64,000 bases of DNA from Prostheceraeus crozeri. Lineage: Eukaryota; Platyhelminthes; Polycladida; Euryleptidae. The stretch is taken from positions 1 through 64,000 of the forward strand of contig CAJQUW010005537.1 of assembly GCA_907163375.1 (NCBI GenBank), given 5' to 3'. Shown here one piece after another: positions 10,503 through 19,694 of this stretch (its first letter is position 1; each line of letters begins with the position of its first letter). The notes under the pieces were generated by a model. The model saw only the letters and a program-made list of their open reading frames with translations, was not told where the DNA came from and did no database searches. The position numbers were made by a program, and so were the translations under genes.

Positions 10503-11815
10503 TTAACCAATCCTAACCATCTTTCCATTAAGAGTTTCAATAGAATATTTTACATCTTCTAGCAGTAAACCATAAGCCATCAATGAAGTTGTGGAATCTT
10601 TCTTTTCAATATTAATTGTTACATCACAACCAGTCTTGATAATATCTTCAGATTGTGCACTTAAATCGAAACAGAAAACAGGATATAAATGTCTCCAATC
10701 TCCAGGATTTAATTGTGGTTCAACTCCAAATTCTATACAAAGATTTCGATAAGAATCATATCCTTCCATAAATTGATTATTGGTATCATCGAATCTTAAT
10801 GGATCAATTGGATATCGGGTTTGATTTAATGAAACTTGTAAACTTCGAATTGTATTAATATGAAAAAGATTGTTGTTCTTATCAAAACTTGGAGAATTAG
10901 TTCTTTGAAATGTTAGTAATAAATATCTTGGAGTATTCGAAGTTCTAGTAAAATGCCAGTTAAATCTTTGTTCAGAAAAAGTTACAGAACTAGCAGTACG
11001 CTTTAGAAAATTTACTGGAATTGGTTTGTTAGTATTTAATCTTTTTGCAATAGCTGTTTCAACCTCTAAACTAGGAGTAATATGTTTTATCCACCATTCA
11101 AGTCTATCAATTTTTAAATATGCTTTTTTCCCAGTCTTACCATAAAAGATTAATTCATTATTTGCTTAGTTTTAATTGATATGATATTTTGTCATAATCT
11201 AAATATCCGAATAATGGAGACAATGACCAATTTACTGTCTGTTTACTTTTCTTGTTAAATTCACGTCTTTCTTTATATGCACTACTGTTTGTTTTATTTA
11301 AATGATTTGCAATATTTTCTACATCTTTCGCAATTCCTGCTGCATCTGTTCCAGCGTGAGTTAAATCATCAACAATTATACCATCATTAGTATCAGGAAA
11401 CCAACCTTCGATTTGATGCTTATTATTATTTTCACCAATTGTTACAAATCTAAACATTGTATCAATTACACCTTGAGAATCACTTATTGTTTCTATATTT
11501 TGAGTTGCAGCATCTAAACGCATTTGTGTAAATAATTTTGGAAAAATATTATTCTTAATGCAATATTATCGCTATCTGGTAATGGTGTTGTAAAATTGGC
11601 ATCACTATATAAAGAATATTCACAGTGTAAAAAGGAATCAGGTAAAAATAACTTTGTTGATTATCAACTTCAAAGATTAAATCACCTCCAGTATTTACTC
11701 TACTAGAAGATCCGGGATTCATAGCAATTCTTATATAATCATTCTTTTTTTGATTGTAACTAACGAACGGATCATCGTCTAATCAAAATTTATTTTCGAT
11801 AAGAGAAAACATTTT
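10503..11815 (-). pseudogene. Major capsid protein (double jelly-roll) of AT-rich Polinton, fossil
   Basis: Segments typical of Polinton hexon-like capsid proteins are visible: MNPGSSSRVNTGG-like and IFEVDNQQ near the start, IEGWFPDTNDG and SLSPLFGYLDYDK in the middle, and the C-terminal DLSAQSEDIIKTGCDVTINI piece. The same gene in the large element lies at 52,582-53,857. It is broken, with several breaks, and is flanked by the core-like gene downstream and coiled-coil genes upstream. Confidence 0.7.
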
Positions 11816-11829
11816 TATATAAAATAATT

Positions 11830-11925
11830 TGACTTTTTTGTTTTTCTCACACAAACAAAAATTTCTCACACACAGAAAAAAAATTTCTCACACACAGAAA
11901 AATTTCTCACACAGATAAAAAATTT
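11830..11925. repeat. Short tandem TTTCTCACACACAGAAAA repeats
   Basis: Four or so degenerate copies just upstream of the capsid fossil, on the side where its promoter would be. Possible regulatory or slippage repeat. Confidence 0.6.
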
Positions 11926-11949
11926 TTCTTAGGTTTCGTTTTCGAATAT

Positions 11950-12110
11950 ATTTTAGAATTTTGCTAAACCATTACCTCTTATTTCTTCAATTGATTTCTT
12001 CTCGTGTTTACTATCAGCAGCTATGTAAGCAATTTTTTTTGTCTCCTCTGAAAGTTTTTTTAATTTGTTTAGTTCTTCCGAGATCATTTCTTGATGTTGT
12101 ACGTATCAGT
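11950..12110 (-). pseudogene. Short coiled-coil remnant in AT-rich Polinton
   Basis: A minus-strand frame reads MISEELNKLKKLSEETKKIA and ends near GNGLAKF, a strongly helical, charged stretch. It is a remnant and the family is unknown. To its left (genome coordinates) is the capsid fossil. Confidence 0.3.
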
Positions 12111-12740
12111 GTAATCGCTTAGGTGTTATAATTCTTTTTGAGGACCTTAGACAGCTATTATGGTATTGAACTAGCTGTACTACCTTATTGCTAGCTTGCA
12201 CTTTTTGGCAGCCAGAGAATCTCAAATCTTTTATTATGTTTTAATTCAAGTGTACCGATTACTTCCGATCGATACACAGAAGTAATATTTCCAGAGCTCC
12301 TTCTTTTTGATTAGTTTTTACATTGTTATAATGGGTTAAGCACGATTTTTGTTCATAGCATGGGTTTATGTGCTATTTTTTTATGTTCGAAGCAAAATCT
12401 GGATTGTCAGATTGAGTTTATAAATTATCGGCATTTTTTTTTTAGCGATTAAATTTGACTGTTTAGGACAAAAAATATTTACGTTAAGATTTAGTTTATG
12501 ATCATGGACAACATAGAACTGCGTGATAACTTTATTAATATTCTGTATGCACTCTTATCTATTGGGGGGGGGGGGAGGGGGGCGTCAAGCAGCGTGTGTG
12601 ATGTATTTTTAATTTCTCTTCCTGTTTCTGTCTTAACTTGCTTTTCTGTCTGATTCATCTTTCAAGCCGCTTTTAAGGAGCATTTAACTTAATTTTGGAG
12701 TACCAATCTAACTGATTTTTGATAACAGCATTAAAACTGT
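12110..12740. other. Stretch without recognisable genes, possible insertion
   Basis: No supported frame. It contains a G-tract (about 12,564-12,582) and differs from the helical coding remains on both sides, so it may be an insertion into the fossil. I could not define its ends or a target duplication. Confidence 0.3.
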
Positions 12741-12743
12741 TCT

Positions 12744-12989
12744 TTAATTCACTTGTATAATTTGTACTTTTACTTCATTTTCTAAATTGATTTTCATATT
12801 TTTTATTTGTTCAACTTTTTGATTAAGTGAGTTTACTTCATTTATTATTCTATTCATCTTTTTCATTTGTTGAGTAATTTTAGAACTCAATTCATCAACA
12901 CTTTTTTGGAATGTAGTTTGAAACTTATTTAAATTTTTTAAAATTCTTTCAGGAAGTTTTTCTAATTCATTTTCTAATTGTTCTTTCAA
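12744..12989 (-). CDS. Coiled-coil protein remnant of AT-rich Polinton
   Basis: 81 residues, almost entirely helical heptads: MKEQLENELEKLPERILKNL, then repeats such as MKKMNRIINEVNSLNQKVEQ. It lies directly downstream (minus strand) of the fibre-like gene and may belong with it as a trimeric stalk. No known domain; the structural guess rests on sequence character only. Confidence 0.4.
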   Translation of the reverse strand: MKEQLENELEKLPERILKNLNKFQTTFQKSVDELSSKITQQMKKMNRIINEVNSLNQKVEQIKNMKINLENEVKVQIIQVN

Positions 12990-13079
12990 TAATTTTATCT
13001 GTTGATTATTTTTAATAACTGCAGATTTTAAATTTATAGAATGTAATACTAAAATTTTTGATTGTTCTTAATTTTTCTG

Positions 13080-13394
13080 CTAATATTCTGCTATGTCTGC
13101 TTCTAGCTCTCTACTCTTTTTATCAAGTTTAAATAATGTTTCGTTTAATGATTTGTCATTAAGTTTAAGCAACTTTAAATCATTCATCATTATTATATAT
13201 TTTTCTTCTAAGTCATTGATTTGTGTATCAACATATTGTTTATTTGTTAACTCTGTATTTTGTTGCGAAAGAATAGAAAGATGCAATGGACCAGATAAAA
13301 CGTCTCCAGTTTTCATGATATAATTTTCTATTTTTATTTCTGATTCACGATTATTCGGGATATATGCACCTCTACCAACATTTGGTAACATCAT
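13080..13394 (-). CDS. Fibre-like protein with phage tail-fibre type motif
   Basis: 104 residues: a short N-terminus (MMLPNVGRGAYIPNN), then MKTGDVLSGPLHL followed 12 residues later by LTNKQYVDTQIND, then a coiled coil to the end. The TGD.LSGPL...TNKQYVD pattern is the hallmark of a short repeat in many phage tail fibres (TGDTMTGPL...ATKQYVD). Read with the coiled coil, this suggests a trimeric stalk or attachment fibre on the Polinton virion. Similarity is judged by eye; the role is inferred. Confidence 0.5.
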   Translation of the reverse strand: MMLPNVGRGAYIPNNRESEIKIENYIMKTGDVLSGPLHLSILSQQNTELTNKQYVDTQINDLEEKYIIMMNDLKLLKLNDKSLNETLFKLDKKSRELEADIAEY

Positions 13395-13500
13395 TTTTTA
13401 ACAATAAAAGATGTTATGAAGAATTGGGACATAAAATAAAACTTGGTCTTTCCTGAAAAATAAAATAAATCTTTTCTACACATAATCTAGATTAAATAAA

Positions 13501-13663
13501 ATGGAAATGACTCAAATTTGTCAAGTTTGTAATATGCGTTTTACAAATCAAGCGTTCTTATATTCACATATGAAATATACACCATGTGGTCAACTTATAG
13601 AAAAAGCTCAACAAAATATGCAATCTGTTCAAGAAATTCAACAATTACAATATTTGGTATAGC
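13501..13663 (+). pseudogene. Zinc-finger start of likely PolB, AT-rich Polinton fossil
   Basis: The frame MEMTQICQVCNMRFTNQAFL continues with a histidine/cysteine pair (YSHMKYTPC), a C2H2-like finger. The PolB of the 23 kb element begins with a similar finger (CADCGHMFTRKHSLLRHI) and also faces right. The rest of the polymerase is not present before the fold-back element, so the copy is incomplete. Confidence 0.4.
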
Positions 13664-13813
13664 AATACCTAATAGATTAACAAATAAAGATACATTAAAA
13701 TGTTTAAAATCTGGAATTGATGATGAAAGAAATGCCTTGAAAAAAAAACAACACCAACAATATCTGATGCCAAATCTACATTAACTGAAGAAAAACAAAT
13801 TTGAAAATCAAAA

Positions 13814-14449
13814 CGGCAGTTGCTTCCATGTGGCCACGCTTGTTCTCTTGGCATGTACAACAAGTGGACAATTTCTAGACGCTAAAAGAGATAAATACAC
13901 ATCTGCTCCGTACGTAGGTTCGATATACGACCGCAGTCACCCACTTGCTTTGATCGACGTCAGTGTCATTTAGCGCTTTAAGCTTGGATGACAGCATAGA
14001 GAAAAAAAAAAAAAAATGGACGGCGTCTTAGACACTACTAACAAATAGATGACAGCTAACGTTAAATGCGTTAATAAATAGATAAAAGAGAATAGAAATC
14101 AAAAGAATTAAAAAATCAATACTAAAAATAACAAGTCAACAAGGAATAATTTTTTTAAGTTAGATTTTTAATTCTTGTTGATTTATTCTCTTTATCTATT
14201 TTATTAACGCATTTAACTTTATGTATCTGATTTGTTAGTAGTGTTAAGACCGTCCATTTCTATGTGTCCATCCCAACGCTTTAAGCGCTAAATGCCTGAC
14301 GTGATCAAGCATTTTGTGTGACTGTCGTGATATCGAACTACGTACAGAGTTGTATTTATCTCTTTTTCGCGTGTCTAGAACATTGTCCACTTGTTGTACC
14401 ATGCCACAAGAGGATATGAAACAAGCGTGGCACATGGAAGCAACTGCCG
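13814..14449. mobile_element. Fold-back (long inverted repeat) element
   Basis: Two arms of about 300 bases (13,814-14,130 and 14,160-14,449) are imperfect inverted copies. The outer ends read CGGCAGTTGCTTCCATGTG and its complement, and inner parts share ACAACAAGTGGACAAT, TTAGCGCTTTAAGC and AACGCATTTAA. No coding capacity and no clear target duplication at the ends I chose. Probably a non-autonomous DNA transposon sitting at the broken end of the AT-rich Polinton. Confidence 0.75.
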
Positions 14450-14885
14450 TTCGTGGATTGTTCAAATTCCCACATTATTTTGACAAACGGTCGCAGCTCC
14501 AACTTATGGATGGAAGAAACCCCCCCCCCCCCCCCCCCCACACACACCCCCAAAAACACCACACACACACACACCCATAAACCAATTGGAAAGATCAAAA
14601 AACGCCATGAAATCAAGGAACGGCGGTTGTAGTGGCTATAATTAATTATATTTTCAGATATAAATATTAGATATAAATTTTAGATATAAATTTTTCAGAT
14701 ATAAATTTGAGATATAAATTGTTTAGATATAAATTTTTTAGATATAAATTTTAGATATAAATTTTTAGATATAAATTTTAGATATAAATTTTTTATATAT
14801 AAATTTTAGATGTAATAAAATAATTTTTTTAGATGTAATAAAAAATGTTATTCCCACGTAACATCATCATCATCAAATAAATTTG
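14450..14885. repeat. Low-complexity stretch: poly-C, CA repeats and 14-bp AT-rich tandem repeat
   Basis: A poly-C run near 14,521 followed by CA repeats, then about 12 copies of TTTAGATATAAATT-like units at 14,655-14,815. No gene seen. Confidence 0.85.
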
Positions 14886-15079
14886 ATCCATGGAATTAAT
14901 CGGTTGGTATATAGGCTATCAATTCAAAAAGGATGCATTCTTCAACCGCGAGTTATATTGTAAAATAAGAAATAAATATCACAAAACGTTTCGCCCTTGG
15001 CTTGATCACTTGTGTGACTAAAAATTCGAGTGCTGTACATTTATGTCTGGGCGTTGTGAACAAATCTCTTTAAATTCTA

Positions 15080-15995
15080 CCGCACGTCTGACATCAGTAT
15101 TACGCAGACCAAAGTGCACTATAGACCACTGAATATTGTTTGGGTCTGGAATCGCGGAATGTTGACACAGATGCAAATACACTAAAGATGATGAAATTTT
15201 ACAATATTCTCATAAACGTGATTTCATTGTTCTTGTGGACGTGGTTTTCCCTACATAAAATGAAGGGCATGATTTACATTGAATGCGATAAACTACGTTT
15301 TTGGACATGCAACTACCTGGCCCTTCACAATTTACACAATAAATACATTTACATATACTTTTCTGACCTGTATTCAGTATAGAAGAAATGTTTCTGGATT
15401 TGAATGACACTGTGATATGATCATTAAGTTTGCATTTATGTAATTGTCTTCTCACTTCTCTCACTTGATTGTCACTGGAGTACGGTAATGTCAGAAACAA
15501 TTTGTCCTTCTTCTCTTCTTGATCACCTGTCAATTGTTGTCGACGTAGGTTTCTTAGTATACTCCGCAAAATATGTGCTGGATACCCATTTGCCCTATAT
15601 CGCTCCGTTATAGTTTGTACACCGATCTCTATTCCTGCCTCGTCTGATCCGTTCCGAGTTGCTCTTCTTATTTCATTCTTGAAAATATTTAGTTTCATAA
15701 ATGTAGGTTGATGTGAGGTCCACGGAATTACGCAATTTGAGAAGCAAGGTTTGGTATATAGGCTATGACTGAACTTATCATCCTCCACTTTAAGACAGAC
15801 ATCAAGAAAAGGTAGTTTCCCCTCTATTGGTTCCTCCATCGTGAAAGAAATGTCTGAATGTATCTCATTGCACCATTGGAATAATTCTGCAGCTCCAGCT
15901 CCTTTGAAAATGACAAAAACATCGTCAATATATCGGCACCATAAAATAATGTGATTTCCATGCTTCTCCAGAATTTGATTCTCTATGAAATTCAT
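15080..15995 (-). pseudogene. Penelope-like reverse transcriptase with GIY-YIG endonuclease
   Basis: A 5'-incomplete frame with the reverse transcriptase motif CRYIDDVFVIF, a following GKLPFLDVCLKVEDDKF, a CKCIYC-type cysteine cluster, and a GIY-YIG endonuclease start (VVYRIQCKSCPSFYVGKTTS). This RT plus GIY-YIG order defines Penelope-like elements. The N-terminal half is missing; the frame begins in mid-RT at the palindrome centre. The copy cannot be autonomous. Confidence 0.85.
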
Positions 15996-16033
15996 ACTCC
16001 GTTTTTTATGAAAGGCATAAGGATGATTGCAAC

Positions 16034-16380
16034 ATGCGAGATATGCAGATGGAAGATTTTCGTGAGATGCTTAGATTGTGTCTTACGTCGGATACTATAG
16101 CAATACAAGACAAAGTATACAAGCAGAAATATGGTATTCAAATGGGCAATAGTATATCGCCAGCTTGTGCCAAAATTTTTATGAATTTCATAGAGAATCA
16201 AATTCTGGAGAATCATGGAAATCACATTATTTTATGGTGCCGATATATTGACGATGTTTTTGTCATTTTCAAAGGAGCTGGAGCTGCAGAATTATTCCAA
16301 TGGTGCAATGAGATACATTCAGACATTTCTTTCACGATGGAAGAACCAATAGAGGGGAAACTACCTTTTAAAAAAAAGAG
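16034..16380 (+). pseudogene. Second Penelope-like RT fragment (opposite strand)
   Basis: Covers the RT motif before and including the catalytic box: QKYGIQMGNSISPACAKIFM then RYIDDVFVIFKGAGAAE. It overlaps in content with the minus-strand copy (nearly identical MNFIENQILE... segment), so the two are sibling insertions or one rearranged insertion. It stops after GKLPF and runs into the terminal repeat. Confidence 0.8.
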
Positions 16381-16436
16381 ATTTGTTCACAACGCCCAGA
16401 CATAAATGTACAGCACTCGAATTTTTAGTCACACAA

Positions 16437-16458
16437 GTGATCAAGCCAAGGGCGAAAC
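16437..16458 (+). ncRNA. Hammerhead-like core in Penelope terminal repeat (degenerate)
   Basis: GTGATCA-A-GCC-AAG-GGC-GAAAC resembles the CUGAUGA / stem II / GAAA core of hammerhead ribozymes known from Penelope-like terminal repeats, with two differences in the first box. The inverted copy is at 14,988-15,009. Activity is doubtful. Confidence 0.3.
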
Positions 16459-16747
16459 GTTTTGTGATATTTATTTCTTATTTTACAATATAACTCTCGG
16501 TTAAAGAATACATCCTTTCTGAATTGATAGCCTATATACCAACCGATTAATTCCATGGATCAAGTAAAAACTGGATCCACCACAATCTCTTATTTTTTGA
16601 AAAGGATTGATACATAATATTAGTAGTGTCAGTTCTCTCTGGTATTATCGGATTTTTTCAAACAACATTCCGGGATTGTCAGTTATTTATGCAGATCAAC
16701 AGAGTATGATGTTAATGTGACAATTATGGGAATAAATGTACTTTCAG

Positions 16748-16955
16748 GCGCCTTCATGAGATCCTGCCTCCTCGAATCCAACAATGGAACAGCGCTCCTT
16801 GTGCCGCCAATGAAAAGAATAAGCGTCAGCTCGAACGGATCAGAGGTGATCTGCAACGATGTCGTGAAAAATGTGTCCAAATGGAAAGAGAATCGCAAGC
16901 ATTAGATCGTCTAAAAGAGCGTATTCGTGCGATCAAAGTTGACAAATCCTCCGAG
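16748..16955 (+). CDS. CXXC1: CXXC1 (CFP1) coiled-coil exon
   Basis: The exon is bounded by CTTTCAG and GTGAGAAT; one base completes an incoming codon and it ends in phase 0. It encodes LHEILPPRIQQWNSAPC, then a long coiled coil (KRQLERIRGDLQRCREKC...). This matches the CXXC1 region IQQWKQSPC..AE.N.RR.LERIR that precedes the C-terminal domain. CXXC1 binds unmethylated CpG DNA in the nucleus and brings the SET1 H3K4 methyltransferase complex to promoters. The frame is open across the exon and phase-compatible with the next one 5.4 kb away. The upstream CXXC and PHD exons are not in the window; the palindromic Penelope pair lies just upstream in the same intron. Confidence 0.8.
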
Positions 16956-17911
16956 GTGAGAATCATTTTTATTGAGGTGCGCTTACAGTGGCGAATAGGT
17001 GACGAAATTTATCGTTGGTTCACTACTTAGAGATTCAGTGAAAGCCATATTGTGCCCGATAATCGTAGGTGCTGCGATGTCAATAATAAATTAGTCAAAC
17101 GAAAGAAATGGAAGTTTGAGTCATACCTAAGTGCATATTTGCATATTTACATGTTTGAGGGGATGCCTTTTGAGTTGTGGCTATGTTGAAAAATGGAAAC
17201 TCCTAAAAAAGTGATGAAATAGTCAGTTTTCAAAACAAATCTGTTTGTAAGATTCTATTTGCAGTTTTGACTTACTTTTCTGATCATGACGGATGTGATT
17301 AGGTATTTAATAATACGTATCGAAGTAATTGCAAGTAATGGGCATATATTGAGCCTTCAGGTCGATTAACTGCTCGGGTGTTTATGACATCATGACAGTT
17401 TTGTGAACATTTATGACATTTGTTTTGTTCTTCATCATCATATTGTTGTCATTATTCATGCATCTCCCATCAATAGTAGGCTAATATTTCTACATAGACA
17501 TACATGAGCTATTTCCTCGTTGACATGGGTCTAATTGCACCTCAAGTTCGTGTTATTCTCTGACACCACAATATAATGTACGAGATTACAAGTTTATTTG
17601 CACACGTAGCATGTATGATCCTACATTGTTCTTAAACTAGTTCGAAAATCGATATCAATTCCGGAACCGAACATGTCTTACGCCTCAGCCCCACTAAAAT
17701 CGAAGCAAACGAGCGTCCCGAGCAAACGTATGGCCGCAAGCTATCAATCGCTCTGGTTTGCTTTGCTCGCTGTTTGGCAGTCTACAACTGCTGCAATGAT
17801 GACTTTATATTTGCTGCAAAACACTTTGCTCGGAAACGCTTGGAAAAGCTCGCAGTGTAGCTGAGGCCTTACTGATGTTTTTCATCGAACGGTTGAATGT
17901 GCCCTATATTA
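16956..17911 (+). other. CXXC1 intron, no feature recognised
   Basis: About 950 bases of intron between the coiled-coil exon and the TIR element; no gene, repeat or structure that I can support. Confidence 0.5.
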
Positions 17912-18328
17912 CGTAATGCAGGCCTGTGATTACTCCTCAAATTTGTTTATTACTCCTCAAATCCTCAAAAATTCCTCAAATATAGCTTAACTATGAGAAA
18001 TTCCTCAAATACGACACACTACAGACTAAATGTCGGATAATGTATTGTTTTTTTGGCGAATGGCGATGATATGTAAACTTCCAAACAAGAAGCTAAGATA
18101 GAATCCTGTAACATGTACCCTACATCCATGCTGCTAATCATGAATCACTCATGATTTATTTCTTTTCTTTTTCTTCTCTCATGATTTATAACTTAATGAT
18201 TTTTCTCTCACACACTTGGTAGATTTTAGATAGCGTAATCCCGCTGTGCTAGCTAGATCTGATTGGAAACAGACCTGTCCTTTTATCATCTAAATGGGTA
18301 GACTGTTAAATTGAATCTTTTCAATATA

Positions 18329-19447
18329 CAGGGTGAATACCATACCTTGTCCGATACATTTTAATAAAAACTTCGATCTTTTATCAGTGGATGTATGGAT
18401 ATCAGAAAGTAGGACCACCATCCTGTGATTGATGGATTCGACGCTTGAGGTCTTCATTGCTCTCAAAGCTAGATGCATATACCTTATTTTGGATGTGACC
18501 CCAAAGAAAGAAATCACAGATCGTGAGATCGGGGGATCTGGCGGGCCAAGGAATGGGACCACCTCTTCCAATCCATCGATTGGCCAATCGCTGGTTTAGC
18601 AAACTTCTCGTCCTGTTGCTGAAGTGGGGTGGAGCGCCAAGCAGAACGGTGAGGTCTTCGAGAAAGTGCTGGGAATACTTCTCATTCAAAATGTCACAAT
18701 AACGAAGCCTTTTGAACGGATACCTCGTCATAAACATGAGGATTGCTGTTTGCGTATAAAAGTCATTGTGTGATTGACACGAGTGGAAAGTGCACTCATC
18801 CGAGAAGATTATCCTGTCGGACCATGAGCTTTCATCACTTTGTAAGATAGCACGACAAAAATCCAGTCTTGACTGTTTATCAAGTTGTTGCATTTGATGA
18901 ACTTTGTACGGCTTGTATCCATTCTTTTTAAGGGTTTTGCCAACGGTCCTTTGTGAAACACCGACTTCCCTTGCGATCACTCGCTGTGATGTGCGCGGAT
19001 TCTCCACAACTGCGTTCACAATTGAATCTTTCTTCTCATTCAGCACTCGTTGGGAACGATTCCCGGAGCTTGAACGCGGTAAGATGGAGTCCGTGCTGAG
19101 AAACTTATCAGTCCATCGTCGTATTGTTCTTCCATCGGGTGCTTCTTCTCCATACTCCTCGTAGTAACGCCTTCCAGTAGGCAACGATCCATTGTACACA
19201 TATATCACAGTAAGTGAAGTAATCAATGGTTAAGATTCATGTCAGATGGTTTGAAAATTTGAAAAAGAGTAGGTTGATAGATATCTATGCCAAATAATGA
19301 ATCATCAACTATCACCTCAAAATTTTGAACAGAAATGCATTCATAGATATCTTATCCACTGATAGGCCAGATAAATGCACTTTATAGACAATAATATGAT
19401 TGAAAATTTTATTGAAATGTATCGGACAAGGTATGGTATTCACCCTG
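18329..19447 (-). mobile_element. Mariner-type element, internally deleted
   Basis: Terminal inverted repeats of about 40 bases (CAGGGTGAATACCATACCTT... at 18,329 and its complement ending at 19,447), flanked by TA on both sides. Length is 1,119 bp, shorter than the usual 1.3 kb. It lies inside the 17,919-21,278 element, so it is the younger insertion. Confidence 0.9.
18402..19226 (-). pseudogene. Mariner-family transposase, defective
   Basis: N-terminal helix-turn-helix parts (TIRRWTDKFLSTDSILPRSS; SQRVIAREVGVSQRTVGKTL), then the first catalytic region IIFSDECTFH, and the typical C-terminal WIGRGGPIPWPARSPDLTIC with DFFLWGHIQNKVY. About 50-60 residues are missing between the first catalytic aspartate and GAPPHFSN, and the second catalytic aspartate (normally QDGAPPHF) is absent (LLGAPPHF). 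The extreme C-terminus is frame-shifted. The enzyme should be inactive. Confidence 0.85.
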
Positions 19448-19489
19448 TATAAGTGATAGACATAATTTTGAAAAGAGCGACTTACTCAC

Positions 19490-19694
19490 CAATTAATTCC
19501 AAATGAGGAGAGGGGAACGTTGCTTGTCCTTCTAGCAAGTATTTTTGAATTTCTAGACATTTTAGGATATACTGATTTTCTTTTAGCCATGTCATATTTA
19601 GCACATCAAAAATTAACCAGTCGTTAGCTTGTTTTTTTAATTTTGTTACCTTGACGCATTTTGTTACGTCGAATACGTTGAATGTCGTTTTCAT
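19490..19694 (-). CDS. Exon-like frame, unrecognised
   Basis: A minus-strand ATG at 19,694 opens 68 codons (MKTTFNVFDVTKCVKVTKLK...) that end at a strong splice donor (G|GTGAGTAAG). It lies within the 17,919-21,278 transposon, next to the mariner. It may be the first coding exon of that transposon's own gene or chance. I do not recognise the protein, and no partner exon is evident downstream, where the mariner has inserted. Confidence 0.3.

Larger units (their letters stand above)
5833..13813. mobile_element. AT-rich Polinton (virus-like fossil), broken
   Basis: A distinct, much more AT-rich Polinton. It begins AGTAGTATCGGG at 5,833, resembling the TAGTAGTAAG end of the large element. Recognisable parts, in order: two unrecognised + genes, adenovirus-type protease (+), integrase (-), PLA2-domain protein (-), core-like hydrophobic protein (-), double-jelly-roll capsid (-), coiled-coil and fibre-like proteins (-), and a zinc-finger start of a likely PolB (+). 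Most genes are broken, with at least ten breaks overall. No right terminal repeat is seen before the fold-back element at 13,814, so the copy is incomplete. The decay suggests it is old, clearly older than the 23 kb copy. Confidence 0.85.
14886..16560. mobile_element. Penelope-like element pair in inverted (head-to-head) arrangement
   Basis: The outer ~190 bases are inverted copies (ATCCATGGAATTAATCGGTT at 14,886; its complement ends at 16,560). The left copy reads on the minus strand and the right on the plus strand, and they meet near 15,995-16,030. Inverted and partial-tandem copies flanked by pseudo-LTR-like repeats are typical of Penelope-like elements. The right copy is short: coding sequence stops near 16,375 and joins straight to the terminal repeat. 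Confidence 0.8.

Noticed and set aside
14314-14616. Frames over the poly-C and CA tract
   Set aside because: Low-complexity proline/histidine translation with no support.
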